Shown piece by piece: positions 1-4,372 of a stretch of DNA of 5,226 nt. A program made the translations under genes and the position numbers. Every line of letters begins with the position of its first letter. Within the stretch, counting starts at the first letter, position 1. The notes under the pieces are model-generated. The model was not told the origin of the DNA. It saw nothing but the letters and a program-made list of their open reading frames with translations, and ran no database searches. This stretch comes from Lentisphaerota bacterium (lineage in GTDB: Bacteria; Verrucomicrobiota; Kiritimatiellia; JAAZAB01): assembly GCA_020201415.1 (NCBI GenBank), contig JAIVGW010000098.1, positions 1 through 5,226 of the forward strand. The letters run 5' to 3'.

Positions 1-413
1 GGGGTAAACAGCATGACCATGATGCGCAATGGTCGGCGGTAAATCACCGCCATGCGCTCAGTGCGCTGTATTGCCAGCCGCTTGGGCGCCATCTCGCAGA
101 AAATGATCAGCAGCACCGTCATGCCGATGATGGCAATGATTGTGCCCCGGCCGGGAAAAAAAGTCTCGGCCAGCAGGTAGCCAATGGTGGCGGCGATGAT
201 GTTGGACAGGGTGTTGCCGATCAGGATGGTCGAGAGCAGTTGCGTGGGGGTGGCCAGCAGCGTCTCGATTTCGCGCGCCGCGCGCGGCCTTGTGCGGCGG
301 ATGCGGTGAATCGTGATCGGGCTGAGCGAAAAGAACACCGTCTCAGCGCTGGAGAAGAACGCTGAAAACAGCAATAGCAATAACAACACCGAACTCAGCA
401 ACAGCAGTGTCAT
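1..413 (-). CDS. CNNM/DUF21-domain membrane protein (CorC/HlyC-type), 3' part cut by left edge
   Basis: This partial gene starts at ATG 411-413 and stays open to the window edge, giving 137 visible residues. Residues 3-20 are a run of Leu/Val/Phe forming a first membrane helix. Next comes FFSSAETVFFSLS (19-31), the hallmark N-terminal motif of the CNNM (DUF21) transmembrane domain. LLSTILIGNTLSNI (59-72) and IIFCEMAPKRLA (103-114) follow, matching the family patterns LLSTILIGNTL and GE-x-TPK. Further hydrophobic segments lie near 72-85 and 91-106. Family members are inner-membrane proteins of about 400 residues with CBS and CorC_HlyC domains after the CNNM part, and are linked to magnesium/divalent cation export; those domains would lie outside the window. 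The Cys before the conserved Glu replaces the usual Gly. The start overlaps the stop of the upstream 50-codon ORF by ATGA, and no other in-frame ATG lies between it and the upstream stop at 507-509. The family call is firm; the ion specificity is not. Confidence 0.9.
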   Translation of the reverse strand, partial: MTLLLLSSVLLLLLLFSAFFSSAETVFFSLSPITIHRIRRTRPRAAREIETLLATPTQLLSTILIGNTLSNIIAATIGYLLAETFFPGRGTIIAIIGMTVLLIIFCEMAPKRLAIQRTERMAVIYRRPLRIMVMLFT

Positions 414-562
414 GGCCGCGCCCCGCTGCCGCGCGGCGCGGCGCCGACGGTAATCTTTATGGTCGCGGCCGGCCGGCGCAAGCCGGCCGGCGTACTTTGG
501 TCGCCGTCATCCGTGTCGGCGGTTGCTTCGGTCTCGATTTTCCCGTCAGATGTATTCATCAT
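410..562 (-). CDS. 50-residue hypothetical protein, translationally coupled on both sides
   Basis: This ORF of 50 codons plus TGA starts at the ATG at 560-562 (a second ATG follows directly). It fills the gap between the peptidase and the CNNM gene exactly. Its start shares ATGA with the peptidase stop (559-562), and its stop shares ATGA with the CNNM start (410-413). Such 4-base overlaps are typical of coupled genes in an operon. The product begins MMNTSDGKIETEATADTDDG, an acidic Thr/Asp-rich half, then turns basic and Pro/Ala/Gly-rich (LRRPAATIKITVGAAPRG around 28-45). No signal peptide, membrane helix or known motif is visible, and I do not recognise the family. Codons 24-31 lie in a perfect GC palindrome. 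No good Shine-Dalgarno precedes it, so translation would depend on reinitiation. The alternative is a chance open frame in a GC-rich spacer; the double overlap argues against that. Confidence 0.5.
   Translation of the reverse strand: MMNTSDGKIETEATADTDDGDQSTPAGLRRPAATIKITVGAAPRGSGARP
468..491. repeat. Perfect GC inverted repeat, 10-bp arms, 4-base spacer
   Basis: GCCGGCCGGC at 468-477 and again at 482-491, separated by GCAA. Each arm is itself palindromic, so the unit reads as a direct and as an inverted repeat. In the minus-strand transcript it would fold into a 10-bp GC-only hairpin with a UUGC loop. It lies inside the 50-codon ORF between the peptidase and CNNM genes. No T-run follows on either strand, so it does not look like a rho-independent terminator. 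It could be an mRNA stability or processing element. Confidence 0.75.
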
Positions 563-1377
563 GCTTTTCGTTTGGACGCGCCGGCGGTCCGGCCCCGGGC
601 GTAGGTGTTGTTGGAAGTCGTCTGCACATGCCAGAAATCGTCCGTAAGTTCGCGGCTTTCCAGGTAGGCGTAAGGCAGTTCGCCGTAGCCTTCCCGGCCC
701 CAGTTCCGGCCCCAGGAATTGCGAAACAGCAACAGGCGCCGGCGGTCGTCATAGCCCACGGCCATGACCGCGTGGCCGCCCACCATGCGTTCGCCGCGCC
801 GCGGCTTGCGCAAACGGCCGGTCCGGGCGGTCGCGGCGGTCAGGGCATGTTCGTAAACGGCGAAACCGAAGACAAACGGGTCGCCCATGGCCAGGCAGGC
901 GCGCATTTCCGGCAGGGTCTGCAATCTTTGATAAGCCAGCACCCGGTGGCGCCGGGCTTCGGTATAGCAGGGCGGGGGCGGTTGCACCGCGAAAAGTTTG
1001 ACGATGTAAGGCCAGAGCAATTCCCGGCAAATGCCGGTTTTTTTCAGGGATTTGACCGCGGTCCGCAGCATGGCTCCCGAATCGCTGGCCACCGTGTCCA
1101 TCATCACGCGCGTATTATAATACAGAAACAGCGGGCTCAGATCGCGGTAGCGGGCCGTGGGTCCGCCCAGTTCGCGCAGCTGCAAAAACTCCAAGGCGCC
1201 GGCCAGGGCCTGGGCCGTGCATGACCCCAAAGCGCCCTGGTCCTTTACGCCCGAACAGGCTGAACGCAGATCCGCCGAGTGCGGCAGTTCCCGCGGCAGG
1301 CGGAATTTCTCCGCAAAAGCGACATCGCGGGTATCCGGCACGTCCGGCACCCAGCCTAATTTGTACCTCTCTCTCAA
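559..1377 (-). CDS. C1A papain-family cysteine peptidase, apparently without signal peptide or propeptide
   Basis: This 272-residue protein shows the full papain catalytic set. The oxyanion Gln (Q47) and nucleophile Cys (C53) sit in VKDQGALGSCTAQA (44-57), the His (H202) in GGHAVMAVGYDD (200-211), and the Asn (N220) in FRNSWGRNWGREGYGELPY (218-236). Start choice is secure: the codon is TTG at 1375-1377, with GAGGAG five bases upstream and an in-frame stop at 1387-1389. The N-terminus (RERYKLGWVPDVPDTRD) resembles that of other prokaryotic C1A peptidases, which begin close to the mature domain. No hydrophobic export signal is visible and only about 40 residues precede the active-site region, so there is no room for a classical inhibitory propeptide. 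It is therefore probably cytoplasmic and regulated by other means. It is the first gene of a minus-strand unit followed by the 50-residue protein and the CNNM membrane protein. The substrate is unknown. Confidence 0.9.
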   Translation of the reverse strand: MRERYKLGWVPDVPDTRDVAFAEKFRLPRELPHSADLRSACSGVKDQGALGSCTAQALAGALEFLQLRELGGPTARYRDLSPLFLYYNTRVMMDTVASDSGAMLRTAVKSLKKTGICRELLWPYIVKLFAVQPPPPCYTEARRHRVLAYQRLQTLPEMRACLAMGDPFVFGFAVYEHALTAATARTGRLRKPRRGERMVGGHAVMAVGYDDRRRLLLFRNSWGRNWGREGYGELPYAYLESRELTDDFWHVQTTSNNTYARGRTAGASKRKA

Positions 1378-1382
1378 CCGCG

Positions 1383-1388
1383 CTCCTC
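1383..1388 (-). promoter_or_regulatory. Strong ribosome binding site fixing the TTG start of the peptidase
   Basis: GAGGAG on the minus strand, five bases before TTG 1375-1377. An ATG at 1388-1390 overlaps it but is in another frame. An in-frame TGA at 1387-1389 excludes any earlier start, so the TTG start is real. Confidence 0.8.
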
Positions 1389-1407
1389 ATCCGGGCCCTT
1401 GGGCGGC

Positions 1408-1423
1408 TCCGGTCGCCACCGGA
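1408..1423. repeat. Inverted repeat TCCGGT-N4-ACCGGA in the peptidase leader
   Basis: Perfect 6-bp arms at 1408-1413 and 1418-1423 with spacer CGCC. It lies between the proposed transcription start (about 1448) and the ribosome binding site, so it would form a small hairpin in the 5' leader or act as a DNA site. Its TCCGG/CCGGA half-sites also occur in the palindrome of the trpR promoter (1510-1521), with a 2-base rather than 6-base gap. The function is unknown. Confidence 0.4.
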
Positions 1424-1454
1424 TCAGTCAACACCAACCGCCAAACATTATTAC

Positions 1455-1482
1455 ATTCTAGCAAAGTCCGTTGATTTGGCAA
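1455..1482 (-). promoter_or_regulatory. Probable sigma-70-type promoter for the peptidase operon
   Basis: Read on the minus strand: -35 TTGCCA (1477-1482), 16-bp spacer, -10 TAGAAT (1455-1460), each box 5 of 6 to consensus. Transcription would start near 1448, leaving a leader of about 70 bases before the TTG codon. It lies back to back with the trpR promoter, whose -35 box begins at 1504. The 21 bases between the two -35 boxes contain an A-rich tract that could act as an UP element. A CTAG falls in the -10 box. Confidence 0.6.
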
Positions 1483-1503
1483 TAGAAAAAATTCGTTTCG
1501 TAC

Positions 1504-1531
1504 TTGCCTTCCGGCGCCGGACTGCTATCCT
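1504..1531 (+). promoter_or_regulatory. Probable promoter of the trpR-trpB2 operon
   Basis: TTGCCT (1504-1509), 16-bp spacer, TATCCT (1526-1531). The -35 box matches 4 of 6 and the -10 box 4 of 6. Transcription would start near 1538, giving a leader of about 48 bases before ATG 1586. The same -10 box and spacer length recur in the promoter at 3274-3301, which raises confidence in both. The spacer holds the palindrome at 1510-1521. Confidence 0.55.
1510..1521. promoter_or_regulatory. Perfect 12-bp palindrome in the promoter spacer, candidate operator
   Basis: TCCGGCGCCGGA is a perfect palindrome lying between the -35 and -10 boxes, where a bound dimer would block RNA polymerase. The next gene encodes a Trp repressor-like protein, a family that acts as dimers and often represses its own gene, so this is a candidate autoregulatory site. 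It does not resemble the enterobacterial trp operator, which is built on CTAG half-sites. GC-rich palindromes also arise by chance in such a genome. Confidence 0.4.
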
Positions 1532-1585
1532 GCTTGTGTTTCTATGTGTAGTAGCGCGGCCTGGGCCGCATCAGCGGAAGCGGGT

Positions 1586-1891
1586 ATGAAACGCGACTCC
1601 ATCGACGAAATCGCCCGGGTGCTGGCCGGATTAAGCCGGCCGGCGGAAGTGCGCGCGTGGTTGCAGGCCCTGCTTACACCGCGGGAGCGTGTGCGCCTTT
1701 TGCGCCGCTGGCAGTTGGTGCGGCTGCTGGATGCCGGCTTGTCGCAGCGTGAAATTGCCCGGCGCCTGGGATTGAGTTTGTGTAATATCACACGCGGTTC
1801 GCGCGAATTGCGCCGCGGTTCCGTGCTGTTTAGCCGTATTGTCGCGCAACGCGCCAAGCCTGTGCTTAAATCCAAACCAAAAGAGGAGTAG
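1586..1891 (+). CDS. trpR: Trp repressor (TrpR)-family transcriptional regulator
   Basis: The product is 101 residues, close to the 108 of E. coli TrpR. The core LLTPRERVRLLRRWQLVRLL (25-44) followed by LSQREIARRLGLSLCNITRG (49-68) matches the TrpR pattern: LTP-x-ER, a linker helix, then a helix-turn-helix with SQRE-x4-LG and ITRGS. The conserved arginines and the Thr/Gly of this region shape the tryptophan pocket and contact operator DNA in the E. coli protein. The recognition helix (SLCNITRGSREL) differs from E. coli, so operator specificity is probably different. ATG 1586 is preferred because GGAAG lies five bases upstream. An in-frame ATG at 1544 would sit only a few bases from the proposed transcription start and lacks a ribosome binding site. 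trpB2 follows after 4 bases, implying an operon and tryptophan-dependent control. Some TrpR-like proteins outside enterobacteria may sense other ligands. Confidence 0.85.
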   Translation: MKRDSIDEIARVLAGLSRPAEVRAWLQALLTPRERVRLLRRWQLVRLLDAGLSQREIARRLGLSLCNITRGSRELRRGSVLFSRIVAQRAKPVLKSKPKEE

Positions 1892-1895
1892 CGGT

Positions 1896-3266
1896 ATGAG
1901 CGAAATGAACAAGATTTTGTTGAATGATGATGAAATGCCCCGGCAATGGTACAACATCCAGGCTGATTTGCCGCATCCCCTGCCGCCGCCGGTCAAAAAA
2001 GACGGCACGCCGATCGGGCCGGAGGATCTGGCTCCGGTGTTTCCCATGAACCTGATCGAGCAGGAGGTCAGCCGCGAGCGTTGGATTGATATTCCCGAGC
2101 CTGTGCTGGAGAAGTTATTGCTGTGGCGGCCCAGCCCGCTTTGCCGGGCCGTTAATTTCGAGAAGGCCCTTGGCACGCCGGCCCGCATCTATTACAAGAA
2201 TGAAGGCGTTTCACCCGCCGGCAGCCACAAGGCCAACACTTCCGTGGCCCAGGCCTACTACAACAAGGTTTTCGGCATCAAGCGCCTTACCACCGAGACC
2301 GGCGCCGGCCAGTGGGGCAGCGCCCTGGCCATGGCCTGCCAGATGTTTGAACTGGAATGCAAGGTTTACATGGTGCGCATTAGTTTTCAGCAGAAGCCTT
2401 TCCGCAAGATGTTGATGAGGGTGTGGGGCGCCGAATGCATCGCCAGCCCCAGCGACCAAACGCAAGCCGGCCGCGCCGTGCTGGCCGCCACGCCGGATTC
2501 GCCCGGCAGTCTGGCTATTGCCATCAGCGAGGCGATTGAAGACGCCGTGACCTCCAAGGACACGCGCTATGCGTTGGGCAGCGTGCTTAATCACGTGCTT
2601 TTGCATCAGAGCATCATCGGCCTGGAAGCCCAGAAACAAATGGCCAAGGTCGGGGCTTATCCTGATGTCGTGATCGGTTGCGTCGGTGGCGGGTCCAATT
2701 TCGCCGGCATCAGCTTCCCGTTCCTGTGCGACAAGATTCACGGTCGCGATGTGCGGGTGCTGGGGGTCGAGCCGGCCGCCTGCCCGACGCTGACACGCGG
2801 GCCCTTCGTTTACGATTCGGGCGATGTGGCGATGATGACGCCCCTGCTGGCCATGCACAGCCTGGGCCATGGTTTCGTGCCGGCGCCGATACATGCCGGC
2901 GGTCTGCGTTATCACGGTGTGGCGCCGTTAGTCAGTCACGTGGTGCGTGAAGGTCTGATGGAAGCCCAGTCCCTGCCGCAGTTGGAATGCTACGAGGCCG
3001 CCATGCTGTGGGCGCGCACCGAGGGGCATATCCCGGCCCCCGAGACCTCGCATGCCATTGCCGCCGCCGCGCGCGAAGCGCTCAAGGCGAAGGAAGAGGG
3101 GCGCGAGCGGGTGATCCTGTTCAACTGGTCCGGGCACGGTCTGATGGATCTGACCGGCTATGAGGCTTTCCTGGATGGCCGCCTGAACAATTACGAATTG
3201 CCCGATCAAGAACTGCAGCAGTCGATCAAAGATCTGGACGGTTTGCCCCGTCCGCCGGAGTTTTGA
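1896..3266 (+). CDS. trpB: Type 2 tryptophan synthase beta chain (TrpB2), PLP enzyme
   Basis: The 456-residue protein belongs to the pyridoxal-phosphate tryptophan synthase beta family. It catalyses condensation of L-serine with indole to L-tryptophan in the cytoplasm. Visible marks are the PLP lysine K112 in AGSHKANTS, ETGAGQWGSA (134-143), the phosphate-binding GGGSN (264-268), TEGHIPAPE (375-383) and SGHG (412-415). The long N-terminal extension, GSHK instead of HK-x-N, GQWG instead of GQHG, and LGHGFVPAPIHAGGLRYHG (323-341) point to the TrpB2 subgroup rather than TrpB1. TrpB2 enzymes usually work without tight TrpA binding and can use free indole. ATG 1896 has AAGAGGAG seven bases upstream; the regulator's stop codon lies within that spacing. 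No trpA or other trp gene is in the window. All catalytic motifs look intact. Subgroup substrates other than indole, such as phosphoserine, cannot be excluded. Confidence 0.93.
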   Translation: MSEMNKILLNDDEMPRQWYNIQADLPHPLPPPVKKDGTPIGPEDLAPVFPMNLIEQEVSRERWIDIPEPVLEKLLLWRPSPLCRAVNFEKALGTPARIYYKNEGVSPAGSHKANTSVAQAYYNKVFGIKRLTTETGAGQWGSALAMACQMFELECKVYMVRISFQQKPFRKMLMRVWGAECIASPSDQTQAGRAVLAATPDSPGSLAIAISEAIEDAVTSKDTRYALGSVLNHVLLHQSIIGLEAQKQMAKVGAYPDVVIGCVGGGSNFAGISFPFLCDKIHGRDVRVLGVEPAACPTLTRGPFVYDSGDVAMMTPLLAMHSLGHGFVPAPIHAGGLRYHGVAPLVSHVVREGLMEAQSLPQLECYEAAMLWARTEGHIPAPETSHAIAAAAREALKAKEEGRERVILFNWSGHGLMDLTGYEAFLDGRLNNYELPDQELQQSIKDLDGLPRPPEF

Positions 3267-3293
3267 TTTGCGCTTGACTTTTCCGGCGGATGG
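3248..3293. repeat. Inverted repeat spanning the trpB2 stop and the next -35 box
   Basis: TCCGCCGGA at 3251-3259 is the exact reverse complement of TCCGGCGGA at 3282-3290. Pairing extends outward through one G-U and two C-G pairs (3248-3250 with 3291-3293), giving a 12-bp stem with a loop of about 22 bases. The loop contains the trpB2 TGA (3264-3266) and the TTGACT box. AATATCCTG rather than a T-run follows, so it is not a typical intrinsic terminator. It may limit read-through or protect the 3' end of the trp mRNA. Confidence 0.5.
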
Positions 3294-3301
3294 AATATCC
3301 T
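3274..3301 (+). promoter_or_regulatory. Probable promoter of the small basic protein gene
   Basis: TTGACT (3274-3279, 5 of 6), 16-bp spacer, TATCCT (3296-3301). It begins 7 bases after the trpB2 stop, so the downstream genes need not depend on the trp promoter. Transcription would start near 3308, leaving about 45 bases of leader with AAGGGA at 3341-3346 as ribosome binding site. The spacer contains TCCGGCG, also present in the trpR promoter spacer. Confidence 0.6.
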
Positions 3302-3352
3302 GTCTGCAAGCATTTTAGTTTAACCGGAACGGATTTTGCAAAGGGAAGTGAC

Positions 3353-3508
3353 ATGGGGCAGCATTCCAGTTTGAAGTCAGCCAACAAGATCATGGTCAAA
3401 CGCAACGTTTTGAAGCGTTTTGAACGCATCAACCTGTTGCGTGAGCGAGGCAAGTGGAAAGAGGGCGACCGTGGGTTGGGTTTGCCCAAAACCAAGCCGG
3501 AAGAGTGA
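3353..3508 (+). CDS. Small basic protein of the PVC type
   Basis: This 51-residue lysine/arginine-rich protein runs MGQHSSLKSANKIMVKRN, then VLKRFERINLLRERGKWKEG, then DRGLGLPKTKPEE. The pattern S-SLK ... RNVLKR-ERI-LL--RGKWKEGD---GLPK-K is the one I associate with the short basic protein family conserved in Verrucomicrobia, Chlamydiae, Lentisphaerae and relatives. Its role is not established to my knowledge; its size and charge suggest RNA or ribosome association. ATG 3353 is chosen because AAGGGA lies just upstream and the family is about 50 residues long. The frame stays open upstream to 3290, but those residues are not family-like and overlap the proposed promoter. No signal peptide or membrane segment is present. 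It has its own promoter (3274-3301), and the SH3 protein gene follows on the same strand. It is the best taxonomic clue in the window. Confidence 0.85.
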   Translation: MGQHSSLKSANKIMVKRNVLKRFERINLLRERGKWKEGDRGLGLPKTKPEE

Positions 3509-3549
3509 TCCGTCCGGGCCGCAATGCACAAGCCGCCGCGCCCTGTCTG

Positions 3550-4329
3550 ATGGAATTCCCGGACCGACCAGGGAGGTGCATATGCAACCTGCGCGCCAAG
3601 CCTTCCCTAACCGTTGAAGTGGTGGCCCAGGTGTCGGAGCCTGACATTCTGACCGTCAAAAGCGTGGCGGAAGAATGGGTGGAAGTGCTGCCGCCGGATC
3701 ATGCCGACTTGTGGGTGCTTGGCGATTATGTGCAGGACGGCATGATCCGCTGTAACCGGAGCGTCAATGTGCGCGCCGGCGCGGGAATCAATTTCAACGT
3801 GGTGGGCCAGCTTGCTGATGGCGATCCGGTGGAAGTGCGCGGTTCACATGCCGACTGGATCCGTATCGCTCCACCGTCCGCGGCCTCGCTCTGGGTAGCC
3901 GCTTCGCTGGTGGAACTGGTGCTGCCCACGCCGCCGGAGCCTGAACCTGAACCAGTGGTTCAGGAAGAGCCGCCAACTGAACCGGTCGTGGTGGCGGAAC
4001 CTCCACCGCCGCCGCCCCAACCGGTGGCGCCGCCGGTCATCGCGCCGCCTGCCGACCTGGATCTTAATCACGCCATGCCGCAGGGCGAACTGCGTGATTA
4101 CGAGGGCACGCTGCGTCCGCGCAGTTTCTTTGCCCGTACCCCGAGCCGTTACCGGCTGACCGGGGTGCGGCCGGAGACCGGCTCGGAATTCACCATCTGC
4201 TACGTGCGCGGCAATGATGCCCAGCTCAAGTCCTTGCTGAACCGGCGCATGCGGATTACCGGCCGGGAATACTGGGTGTTTCGCCTGGATTATCCCGTCC
4301 TGATTCCAGAACGCATTGTGATGCGCTGA
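3550..4329 (+). CDS. Double bacterial SH3-domain protein with proline-rich linker; start uncertain
   Basis: From ATG 3550 the product is 259 residues. A first SH3b-like repeat covers about 12-64 (CNLRAKPSLTVEVVAQV ... EWVEVLPP ... LWVLGDYV). A second covers about 65-124 (RCNRSVNVRAGAGINFNVVG ... DWIRIAPP ... LWVAASLVEL). A Pro/Glu-rich linker (about 127-167) leads to a C-terminal beta-rich domain (about 179-257: GELRDYEGTL ... ICYVRGND ... ITGREYWVFRLDYPVLIPE). SH3b proteins usually bind cell wall or proteins outside the cytoplasm and carry a signal peptide; none is visible here in any frame. The frame stays open back to a GTG at 3454 inside the upstream gene, and a GTG at 3505 overlaps that gene's stop. 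Codons upstream of 3583 (CGA, CCA, AGG, ATA) look non-coding. The only strong ribosome binding site leads to ATG 3582, one base out of frame. The body is clearly coding; its N-terminus may be damaged or misread. Confidence 0.75.
   Translation: MEFPDRPGRCICNLRAKPSLTVEVVAQVSEPDILTVKSVAEEWVEVLPPDHADLWVLGDYVQDGMIRCNRSVNVRAGAGINFNVVGQLADGDPVEVRGSHADWIRIAPPSAASLWVAASLVELVLPTPPEPEPEPVVQEEPPTEPVVVAEPPPPPPQPVAPPVIAPPADLDLNHAMPQGELRDYEGTLRPRSFFARTPSRYRLTGVRPETGSEFTICYVRGNDAQLKSLLNRRMRITGREYWVFRLDYPVLIPERIVMR
3571..3584 (+). promoter_or_regulatory. Strong ribosome binding site and ATG out of frame with the SH3 protein
   Basis: GGGAGG (3571-3576), five bases, then ATG 3582-3584. It is the best initiation site in this part of the window, yet its frame stops after 11 codons at 3615-3617. 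The SH3 frame begins NLRAKPS at AAC 3586. Without the C at 3585 this ATG would read straight into MNLRAKPS. Confidence 0.6.
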
Positions 4330-4372
4330 GCTGTGCACACAGTGCTTCATCTGGTGCGCAGATCAGATCGGG

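Noticed and set aside
523..1224. 233-codon plus-strand ORF
   Set aside because: It is antisense to the peptidase, which has clear catalytic motifs and a good start; the product has no recognisable domain and is Gly/Ala/Arg/His-rich as GC shadows are.
1455..1462. CTAG as a classical trp operator half-site
   Set aside because: Only a single CTAG is present; the known operator needs a symmetric pair at fixed spacing.
1544..1585. Earlier in-frame ATG for trpR (14 extra residues, one Trp), possibly a leader peptide
   Set aside because: It lacks a ribosome binding site and lies almost on the proposed transcription start; one Trp codon in frame with the gene is not an attenuator.
2211..2915. 234-codon minus-strand ORF
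   Set aside because: It is antisense to trpB2, whose whole length matches the family; the His/Gly-rich product has no motif.
3512..3564. 7-bp inverted repeat GTCCGGG/CCCGGAC as terminator after the small basic protein
   Set aside because: The loop is 39 bases and no T-run follows; it also overlaps possible starts of the SH3 gene.
3935..4052. Proline/glutamate codon repeats as a tandem repeat or recombination site
   Set aside because: They encode an ordinary proline-rich linker in frame with the SH3 protein and show no regular repeat unit.
3844..4350. 168-codon minus-strand ORF reaching into the convergent gap
   Set aside because: It is antisense to the SH3 gene and very His/Arg-rich, largely from the complement of the proline linker.
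4330..4372. Bidirectional terminator between the convergent SH3 and reductase genes
   Set aside because: Only a 5-bp stem (ATCTG-N5-CAGAT) is seen, without T-runs on either side.
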